DNA from: Schleiferilactobacillus harbinensis DSM 16991
Lineage (GTDB): Bacteria > Bacillota > Bacilli > Lactobacillales > Lactobacillaceae
Direction of reading: 5' to 3'
Assembly (NCBI RefSeq): GCF_000425885.1
Contig: NZ_AUEH01000021.1
Span: 1 to 46,122 of the forward strand
Length of the DNA: 46,122 nucleotides
This document shows positions 40,478 through 46,122 of this stretch, one piece after another (positions within the stretch are counted from its first letter, which is position 1; the number at the start of each line of letters is the position of its first letter). The notes under the pieces are model-generated. The model did not search any database. It worked only from the letters and a program-made list of their open reading frames with translations, and had not been told where the DNA came from. Both the position numbers and the translations under genes were made by a program.

Positions 40478-40817
40478 GTTTCTTCCGCCAGCGGCCAACG
40501 GTACTGATGATTTCATCAATGACTACGAAGGTGATTGCTATTGTGCCAACAAGACACCCCAACAGCAAGATGCCGTAAAGTTGGACGGTTAGCTCTAACC
40601 AGAGCGTAATTGGCGCCAGTATGCAGACCGCGGCAATCCGCATACGCAACTGAAACTTACGTGACCGAATAATTTTGGCAGTTTTCTGTGAAGTGGTTGG
40701 TATCGACGCTCGCTCAAGATCGGTGCGCAGTTTCTGCGTTGTTTGATTCAACGTGTCTTCTTCGTCTGGAGAGACATTTTGTGCATTACGGCCCAATAAT
40801 CTGGATTTAAGTATCAT
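40470..40817 (-). CDS. Lan-operon small membrane protein (candidate immunity)
   Basis: 115 aa. Charged N-terminus to about 55 (LNQTTQKLRTDLERASIPTT), RKFQLRMRIAAV, two membrane helices (about 57-75, 78-100 LYGILLLGCLVGTIAITFVV), then IDEIISTVGRWRKKRQ, a basic tail. The ATG shares a base with the lanKC stop (TAATG), so it is part of that operon. Clear paralogue of the protein at 33405-33758. Small two-helix proteins of this type often give self-immunity to bacteriocins; no proof here. Confidence 0.8.
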   Translation of the reverse strand: MILKSRLLGRNAQNVSPDEEDTLNQTTQKLRTDLERASIPTTSQKTAKIIRSRKFQLRMRIAAVCILAPITLWLELTVQLYGILLLGCLVGTIAITFVVIDEIISTVGRWRKKRQ

Positions 40818-43363
40818 TAAATTGTCCTCCCTTGTCGTGTGGGTTGTGTCTCGTTACCTGCACTAGCATGCATGATTCGATCATACCGATATAACTGTGT
40901 CAAACACCCCAGCTGTCCAACACCATAGTCCATCGCATGAGTCATCATAGTTTCGTCGGTAAAGCGGAATTTCTCGCCCACAGTGGCAACCATGTATTCT
41001 GCAACGTCACGAGCGGCTTTCATGGTTGTATAACTGGATAAGAACTCCTGACAATCGTTAAGAAAAGACAATGTGCCGGCCATTCCATGACATAACGGCA
41101 GTGATTGAATATGAAAGTTAGAATGCAAATACCTGATCAGTTTTTCAATGAATTCGTACACCTCGGAATTCATGGGAGTCCCATTGAGAGTTTGACTGTA
41201 GGCTCGTATGATTCCACTACCAATACCAGCTACTCCCTCGCACCAGGACAAACCCATCACTGATACAGGATTCGTATCAAGATAGAAGCTAGTAGCATTG
41301 ATGACGATTTCAAATATTTCATCTCCCTTACGAACAAATTCATTGTTCCCCAAAAACCTGCCGACGCTGCAAAACACATTGCCCAGGCCGGTTAATCCAT
41401 GAGCGTAGCCAAAATAGGTCAAATTATTTGTATGCTGGCAACATTGTCGAATGATTTCGTTCGCGTTGAAATATAGACGGTCCATCCGCTGACGTAAGAA
41501 AGTTAAATAGCGTGTCTGATGATTATGCCTCTCAAGGTGTGCGACTGCTTTAATCAAGCCAATTTCTCCAGTCGCATAATCCCACTTTTTTCCAGTCTCA
41601 GCATAACGAATTTGATCAAATAAATTATCAATTTCCAATTGTTCAAGAGGTCTATTAACCCCGTCGTAGGCTATATCCGTTAATGCTTTGAGTACACCCG
41701 CTGCGCCAAAAAGCATACTTGCATCGCGGAACCGTGCAATGGGAAACAAGGACTTTGTAATTTTGTTTAATAGCAATTGTTTGGTATTGGAATTGACGTT
41801 GATCTCGTGCATCGCAGTTAACAGACCAGCTAGTCCGTGCTGATGCGATCGCCAATCGACATATTCACCGAATGGCGTCTTGGACCAGAAATGAGAATCT
41901 TTTGAATTCAACATTTCCTTCTGTATTTGTACAAAACGGAGTCGGACCTTTCGGGAGAGATTTTCATCAATACAAGAGGAATCCTTTTCAACTGGTACAG
42001 TGCCCAACAAGCTCTTGATTATTTTCTCGTCAGATAAATTCAGTACACCAGAAGAAATCAGGATGTGTGTCTTCTCTAAAAGCTCAGATGTCCCCGAGAG
42101 TCGTTCCATACCAAGCACTGTTTGTGTACGCATAAAAAAGTAGATAGCCGCCAAGGCAAATCGATCGTCACTGTTGCCCAATATTTTCCCCTCATGGCTA
42201 AGGTCCCAAAACCCAGGAGTTCCGCCCGACCGAACAGCATCTGACTGGATGTCCTGCATATATTCCAAATCGATTAGTTTAATTCCTTCCCGAACAATGA
42301 TCACATTATTCGGGGAAAGATCGCAAATAACGACTCCTTCAGAATGAAAGTAGCGAACCATCTTGACCATTTGTGATGCCAGTTCAGCAGCTCGTTTGAG
42401 CGGCAAAGGCCCATTCTCTGCAACGTATTCTGCTAGTGAGTACCCACTTAAAAAGTGTTCGGAGATAAACCAATCTCCATTGCATTGAAATTGTTCTATG
42501 GGTAATGCGGTATATCCAGACTTTGAGAATCGACACATCATTGAATATTCATGACGCAGAGAATCAATAGAGCTCAAGCTTTGGGCTTCATATATATATG
42601 GCTTTGCTTGTTTAAGAACAACTGTGGAATGTCTATCCCGCATAACGGCAAGATATGTGTTGCCTCGATTTGCCCGGTGGAGAACATTTTGAAAACAGTA
42701 TTTGTTAACCTCATTGTTGGCATTAATTGGCGGCATATTGAAACCATTTTGCTTACACTCATCATCTGAAAAGGGAAATTCAACATCCTCTGGGGTGGAG
42801 AAGAAGGGAGCTCGCGAGTCTTCAACAAGCTGCCCTGTATGGTCGTGACGTAAATAAACTAGTCGATGCTTGTTTTCTGAATACTCTATCATCTTTTGAA
42901 AAGCACCGTAACGAAAGTGGACTGGAGAATGAAATCCACATTGAAAATCTGAGCAGATAGTTGGTGCTTCATACCCTTTTAAAGAGTTGCACAACTCCAC
43001 AATTAAACGGCGAAAAATCGCGTCGTTAGCCGGATAAAAAGTGATTATTTTATTTGCACTTTCTGGATTTGCTCTCGAATTTAGAAGCGCTGAAACAATC
43101 TTCCAATTGTATGGAATTTTAAACGAGCATTTATACGCTTCGAAAATTGGAATTACTAATCCAAGAACTTTTCGAAGATGGTCTATGCCTATAGAAATGT
43201 GCCCCTTCCACCCTTCCGCAGGTAAGCTTCCATTATTGTGCAAAAAGAATCGCCATACCCCATCTGCATGCACTTTATAAGCGGATTGGTCATATTCAAC
43301 ATCTGTCGTGAGTTGATCGGCTATCCATGCATTCTTTTCAATAATCGTGTCAATACTTTCCAA
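40817..43363 (-). CDS. lanKC: Class III/IV lanthipeptide synthetase (lyase-kinase-cyclase), zinc-ligand type
   Basis: 848 aa from a TTG at 43363 with AGAGGG 8 bases upstream; an ATG at 43423 has no ribosome site. Domains: phospho-Ser/Thr lyase, about 1-180 (GWKGHISIG, IITFYPAND, FRYGAFQKM); Ser/Thr kinase, about 215-460, with ATP-binding Lys251 (TVVLKQA), catalytic Asp348 in CDLSPNN and Asp365 in IDLEY; LanC-type cyclase, about 500-840. The cyclase keeps the zinc ligands Cys708 (LSWCEG), Cys758 and His759 (LCHGMAG) and the GYAHGLTGLG motif. These ligands place it with class IV (LanL) rather than the zinc-free class III. It modifies the peptide at 43523-43648. Confidence 0.92.
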   Translation of the reverse strand: MESIDTIIEKNAWIADQLTTDVEYDQSAYKVHADGVWRFFLHNNGSLPAEGWKGHISIGIDHLRKVLGLVIPIFEAYKCSFKIPYNWKIVSALLNSRANPESANKIITFYPANDAIFRRLIVELCNSLKGYEAPTICSDFQCGFHSPVHFRYGAFQKMIEYSENKHRLVYLRHDHTGQLVEDSRAPFFSTPEDVEFPFSDDECKQNGFNMPPINANNEVNKYCFQNVLHRANRGNTYLAVMRDRHSTVVLKQAKPYIYEAQSLSSIDSLRHEYSMMCRFSKSGYTALPIEQFQCNGDWFISEHFLSGYSLAEYVAENGPLPLKRAAELASQMVKMVRYFHSEGVVICDLSPNNVIIVREGIKLIDLEYMQDIQSDAVRSGGTPGFWDLSHEGKILGNSDDRFALAAIYFFMRTQTVLGMERLSGTSELLEKTHILISSGVLNLSDEKIIKSLLGTVPVEKDSSCIDENLSRKVRLRFVQIQKEMLNSKDSHFWSKTPFGEYVDWRSHQHGLAGLLTAMHEINVNSNTKQLLLNKITKSLFPIARFRDASMLFGAAGVLKALTDIAYDGVNRPLEQLEIDNLFDQIRYAETGKKWDYATGEIGLIKAVAHLERHNHQTRYLTFLRQRMDRLYFNANEIIRQCCQHTNNLTYFGYAHGLTGLGNVFCSVGRFLGNNEFVRKGDEIFEIVINATSFYLDTNPVSVMGLSWCEGVAGIGSGIIRAYSQTLNGTPMNSEVYEFIEKLIRYLHSNFHIQSLPLCHGMAGTLSFLNDCQEFLSSYTTMKAARDVAEYMVATVGEKFRFTDETMMTHAMDYGVGQLGCLTQLYRYDRIMHASAGNETQPTRQGRTI

Positions 43364-43472
43364 TATGGTTACCCTCTTTTCGCTAAAACTGTGAATGGCA
43401 GAACAACTAACGAAATTCTGCATTCATCACGTAAACACTTAGTAAGCACCTTTGGCATCTGGATATGTAACT

Positions 43473-43505
43473 AAAGAAAAAGGACTACGACTTTGCACGT
43501 AGTCC
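43473..43505 (-). terminator. Attenuating terminator between lanA and lanKC
   Basis: On the minus strand GGACTACG-N8-CGTAGTCC followed by TTTTTCTTT. Partial read-through would give much precursor mRNA and less synthetase, as usual in lantibiotic operons. Confidence 0.9.
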
Positions 43506-43522
43506 CACATCTTTGGATATCG

Positions 43523-43648
43523 CTACATCATTGTTCCCCAGCAAGTTGATAGGCATGGCTGGGGAATTGGCAAAGCACCATTTTTCTTTTCATCTTTGTC
43601 TGCCAATCGGCTTAGCTGATCCAGAGTGACGATCTTTCCTTTTTCCAT
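43523..43648 (-). CDS. lanA: Lanthipeptide precursor peptide (candidate)
   Basis: 41 aa from the ATG at 43648 (AGGTGG at 10 bases). Leader MEKGKIVTLDQLSRLADKDE-KKNGA is helical and charged; probable core LPIPQPCLSTCWGTMM holds Cys32, Ser34, Thr35, Cys36 and Thr39. Ring formation would need dehydration of Ser34/Thr35/Thr39 and addition of Cys32 or Cys36. The peptide lies directly upstream of lanKC, with a terminator between, and is divergent from rggC. The leader lacks a clean class III (I/L)xxLQ match (nearest IVTLDQL), so assignment rests on position, size and the Cys/Ser/Thr core. No protease gene is seen. Confidence 0.7.
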   Translation of the reverse strand: MEKGKIVTLDQLSRLADKDEKKNGALPIPQPCLSTCWGTMM

Positions 43649-43689
43649 GAAAACATTTCCACCTTTCATTTTTTCGGTTCTAATCAACA

Positions 43690-43711
43690 TGTCAACCTTA
43701 CCGTCTTGACA
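43690..43711. promoter_or_regulatory. Dyad upstream of lanA
   Basis: TGTCAA-N10-TTGACA, about 42 bases from the lanA start codon. A -10-like TATATT without a good -35 lies farther upstream (minus strand, 43733-43738), and a 10-bp palindrome ATATGCATAT (43736-43745) overlaps it. Together these suit activator-dependent control by divergent RggC, but the binding site is not proven. Confidence 0.5.
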
Positions 43712-43823
43712 TTGGCCCCGCTCGGAGTTATTAATATATGCATATTCCTTCTGGCGAATCATTGAATGCCTTTGCATCGTTACACCAATAATCCACCAGA
43801 GTAGTCAATTGGAGGCGCGTGTT

Positions 43824-44780
43824 GTGGATAGCAATATGGATGTTGGAGACACCCTCAAGAAGTTTCGAACTGCTAAAAATATTAGAATGAACGATGTTGC
43901 CGATGAAACTATTTCGCAACCGTTTCTTTCAAGAGTTGAACGGGGAGAATCAGATATCAGTGTGAGCCGCCTTAATCATTTACTGCAAGAACTACACGTC
44001 ACGCCCGTTGAGTTTTTTGCCGCCGCAAATTCAACCCCCGGTTATCAGGATCCGGATGACGCATACTTTGGATATTTCCCCCAACTAATGCTGGACAGTA
44101 GGACAGTGCATGATGTTAATTTACTCAAACTACGACTAGCTAAATCAAAAATACTCCTCGCAAAGGTACGTTCTGAATACCAAATTAAGCCCAGCCAATG
44201 GCGACTAATTACATGGCGTAGTGTCCAGCTTTTTGTCAATCGTATTTATTATCACCTTGACCCTAGTAAGATCGGTTTCATAGACGTTGCGCCTATCCAA
44301 TCCTATTTGCTGAATTTAGATTCATGGACGCTTATGGACGTTATTGTTTTTTCATTTTTTGCCGATCAATTAAATTCTTCCGTGAAATTACGGCTCCTCA
44401 AATCTATGAGTAGCCATATTCCTAATAGTGGTGTGGTCCAATCTTGGTCTTCCATAATGACCAGCATTGTTTTTTCCTTGTTTCAACAATTCATGGTTGC
44501 AAATAAAATTGATTTTGCGTATTCTGCTTTGAATATCATGGAGGATATACGAAACCAATTTAGCCATACTGATGATGAAATCACTCTTCTATTCATGCGA
44601 GGATGGCTTCAATATGCCAAAAATGGCCAAGAAAAAAACGGGATTCGCCAGATGAACGATGCGGTTTCGATTTTGGCTATTTTGAAATACACTCAGGCAG
44701 CAAAAGAGTTTCGTCAATTAATTGACCAAATAATTGGCAATGATCCTACTCCAATTGTTGGAGACGCCTGGTTCAACTGA
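43824..44780 (+). CDS. Rgg-family regulator (RggC), lanthipeptide operon neighbour
   Basis: 318 aa from a GTG at 43824 with GGAGG 8 bases upstream (start reads VDSNMDVGDTLKKFRTAKNI). XRE HTH at about 8-65 (VADETISQPFLSRVERGESD), then helical repeats; the C-terminus ends DPTPIVGDAWFN, near-identical in layout to RggA. Divergent from lanA with about 175 bases between starts, the usual position for the operon's own regulator. AT-rich compared with the neighbours (many TTT/ATT codons), hinting at transfer together with lanKC. Confidence 0.88.
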   Translation: MDSNMDVGDTLKKFRTAKNIRMNDVADETISQPFLSRVERGESDISVSRLNHLLQELHVTPVEFFAAANSTPGYQDPDDAYFGYFPQLMLDSRTVHDVNLLKLRLAKSKILLAKVRSEYQIKPSQWRLITWRSVQLFVNRIYYHLDPSKIGFIDVAPIQSYLLNLDSWTLMDVIVFSFFADQLNSSVKLRLLKSMSSHIPNSGVVQSWSSIMTSIVFSLFQQFMVANKIDFAYSALNIMEDIRNQFSHTDDEITLLFMRGWLQYAKNGQEKNGIRQMNDAVSILAILKYTQAAKEFRQLIDQIIGNDPTPIVGDAWFN

Positions 44781-44788
44781 TAATCATC

Positions 44789-45706
44789 TCAGATTAAAAT
44801 ATTAGTAAACCCTGCCTCCTGATAATGGTTCTCCCACTTTTGCAGGCGCCCCGTCAGCACGCCGATCACCGTATCCTCGTCAAAAATCCGGGCAACTCTG
44901 ATCGCTTCTGCGCATTTTTGCCGCCCCGCGGCTGGTTGATCCTGCTTAAACAGGAGCAGCCCTTGATTGAAGATATAAAATATCCGCGGTGCGACGATGC
45001 CGCTTCCTTCATCCGCCAGAAAGTCTTCAGTCATGCGCAATGTCGCGGTGGCTAAATCCAAGCGATTGTGGGAGACGAAAATAGAAAAATTGGTGTTGAG
45101 GATAAAGGGCACGATCTTAAAATACTCATACAGGCCAATATACGATTTGCCCCGACTCAACGCGGGCTTCATCAGCGTGAACAAATCATCATCAGCCAGC
45201 GTTGGGCTGTACAGATTGTACAAGCTCAATTCCGTGACCCCCCACGTCTCAACACGGCCTAAATAGCCTTGCGCCTCGGCCACCAAACGGCGGCGACTGT
45301 CCGCTGGTATGGCGGGCTGGATACCGTAGCTTTCCGTCAGATAGATCCATAGGGCGCCGGCCACCAGCCGCTCCAGTCTGCGGGTCGGGTCATGGGCATA
45401 CTTTTGCAGGTCAGCCTGAGCAGCCATAGCCCACTCTGCTGGTGATTTGCCTTGGGCCTTCAACTGGGCCACCAGCCGGTCAACGGCAATATCGGATTCG
45501 CCGGCCAGCTGGACGTGGCGCATCTCTGTGATATTACTGTTGACGTTGGTTAACACCTGCAGGAGTACATTAATTCCCAGATCCTGGCGGTCAGTCTCAA
45601 AGCGCGATAATTGCGCCACTGAAATGGCCTCGCCCGCCGCTTCCCGCAAGGCCATATGTTTATCCAACCGAATCTGCCGCACGGCCTGTCCCGCCGTCAT
45701 CATCAT
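44789..45706 (-). CDS. Rgg-family regulator (RggD)
   Basis: About 305 aa. The ATG at 45706 (MMMTAGQAVRQIRLDKHMAL) has AAAAGAAG upstream and is favoured; an ATG at 45724 lies inside an operator dyad and has no ribosome site. HTH at about 5-60 (REAAGEAISVAQLSRFETDR), then helical repeats. Convergent with RggC (8 bases apart). Its promoter (45749-45778) faces an IS-interrupted gene. It is a diverged member compared with RggA/C. Confidence 0.82.
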   Translation of the reverse strand: MMMTAGQAVRQIRLDKHMALREAAGEAISVAQLSRFETDRQDLGINVLLQVLTNVNSNITEMRHVQLAGESDIAVDRLVAQLKAQGKSPAEWAMAAQADLQKYAHDPTRRLERLVAGALWIYLTESYGIQPAIPADSRRRLVAEAQGYLGRVETWGVTELSLYNLYSPTLADDDLFTLMKPALSRGKSYIGLYEYFKIVPFILNTNFSIFVSHNRLDLATATLRMTEDFLADEGSGIVAPRIFYIFNQGLLLFKQDQPAAGRQKCAEAIRVARIFDEDTVIGVLTGRLQKWENHYQEAGFTNILI

Positions 45707-45718
45707 CGCCAACTTCTT

Positions 45719-45732
45719 TTGCATATTTGCAA
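45719..45732. promoter_or_regulatory. Dyad operator of rggD
   Basis: TTGCATATTTGCAA, one base different from the rggA site at 35485-35498. It lies about +10 to +24 of the predicted rggD transcript, so bound protein would block it; likely autoregulation. Confidence 0.7.
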
Positions 45733-45748
45733 ATATTTACTTGATTGT

Positions 45749-45778
45749 ATTGTACCGCCCTTATCCTATAGTCAGCAA
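45749..45778 (-). promoter_or_regulatory. rggD promoter
   Basis: Minus strand TTGCTG (45773-45778), 18-base spacer, TACAAT (45749-45754). Confidence 0.7.
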
Positions 45779-45780
45779 AG

Positions 45781-45799
45781 AAAAGGAGATGGCGTCATG
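45781..45799 (+). pseudogene. 5' end of a gene interrupted by the IS element
   Basis: AAAAGGAG with ATG 8-9 bases later (45797-45799) is a textbook start, divergent from rggD, but the IS begins within one or two codons after it. The gene's remainder, if present, must lie beyond the IS outside the window. Confidence 0.55.
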
Positions 45800-45800
45800 T

Positions 45801-46122
45801 TGAAGTGCCCCATAATTGTTAGACAGATACTCTAACGATTGTGGGGCATTTTTATGACCAAATATTCAAGTGAGTTCAAGGTACAGGTTGTACAAGAGTA
45901 TCTTTCTGGACGGGTTTCCTATCCAACCCTTTGCGCTAAATACAGTATCCCGTCAATGACCCCAATCCGGAGGTGGGTTAAGCAGGCTCAAGCTAATGGA
46001 CTGGAGTCGCTTCAACGTAAACGTACCAAAGTCGCTTATTCATTGGAACAGAAACTGTCTGTGGTAGACTATTACCAAACTAGTGGTGAAGGTGTGGCAT
46101 CGGTGGCTGCTCACTTTGGGAT
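45801..46122. mobile_element. IS3-family insertion sequence (left part)
   Basis: Left end TGAAGTGCCCCATAATTG... immediately followed by a subterminal hairpin TGCCCCA...TGTTAGA / TCTAAC...TGGGGCA (about 45806-45848), usual in IS150-group elements. An OrfA starts at 45854. The right end and target duplication are outside the window. Confidence 0.85.
45854..46122 (+). CDS. IS3-family transposase OrfA (partial)
   Basis: Reads MTKYSSEFKVQVVQEYLSGR through to the right edge and continues. Two helix-turn-helix units are visible: SYPTLCAKYSIPSMTPIRRW VKQ at about 22-44, and the second beginning KLSVVDYYQTSGEGVASVAA HFG near 68-90. This is the IS150-type OrfA, which binds the IS ends; OrfB with the DDE domain should follow by frameshift outside the window. 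No ribosome site is obvious; the ATG follows TTTTT. Confidence 0.85.
   Translation, partial: MTKYSSEFKVQVVQEYLSGRVSYPTLCAKYSIPSMTPIRRWVKQAQANGLESLQRKRTKVAYSLEQKLSVVDYYQTSGEGVASVAAHFG

Noticed and set aside
43731-43919. 62-aa minus-strand ORF overlapping the rggC start, considered as a peptide pheromone
   Set aside because: No ribosome site, no short hydrophobic pheromone pattern, and it overlaps rggC coding.
1-46122. CRISPR array
   Set aside because: No regularly spaced repeats of 23-40 bp were seen; the repeats found are single pairs or hairpins.

Overview
The window reads as chromosome of a low-GC-lineage but fairly GC-rich (roughly 50-55 % by eye) Lactobacillaceae bacterium. The grounds are the lactobacillus-type prophage genes, Rgg regulators, the class Ib ribonucleotide reductase set nrdH-nrdE-nrdF, BrnQ, a DUF1634/TauE pair, an LVIS_2131-like protein and strong GGAGG ribosome binding sites. 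A Schleiferilactobacillus or Lacticaseibacillus relative is my inference; no species marker is visible.

Region 1 (1-11.1 kb) is one end of a temperate prophage. A leftward early operon, chained by ATGA/TAATG stop-start overlaps, carries an ORF6N/KilAC antirepressor, DUF771, DUF1351, a Sak4-like ATPase, a DUF669 protein with an SSB-like tail, a replisome organiser, RusA and a DUF1642 protein that leaves the window. A Cro/CI switch with three GTTCC-N6-GGAAC operators, a membrane-anchored repeat protein and a tyrosine integrase complete it. The integrase lies beside the 3' end of tRNA-Thr(GGU), the probable attachment site.

Region 2 (11.1-33.4 kb) is ordinary chromosome. It holds two histidine phosphatases with a DUF2971 protein, a DtxR/MntR regulator followed by a UvrA2-like ATPase, BrnQ, a DUF1275 protein, an aminotransferase divergent from a LysR regulator, an amino acid permease, nrdHEF behind tandem NrdR boxes, a TauE/DUF1634 operon led by a histone-H1-like-tailed protein, a CPBP protease and two GNAT acetyltransferases. 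A small membrane-protein gene carries two in-frame UAG codons.

Region 3 (33.4-46.1 kb) is the accessory and most interesting part. Four Rgg-type regulators lie within about 10 kb and each faces a divergent partner: RggA an ABC exporter, RggB an MFS transporter, RggC a lanthipeptide operon, and RggD a gene cut by an IS3-family element immediately after its start codon. The lanthipeptide operon is a 41-residue precursor, an attenuating terminator, an 848-residue lyase-kinase-cyclase synthetase with class IV-type zinc ligands, and a small membrane protein. That membrane protein has a paralogue at the end of the ABC exporter operon. RggA and RggD promoter regions share the dyad TTGCATATYTGCAA. 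I read this as a candidate quorum-regulated lanthipeptide system with dispersed export and immunity modules; the function is inferred, the gene content is seen.
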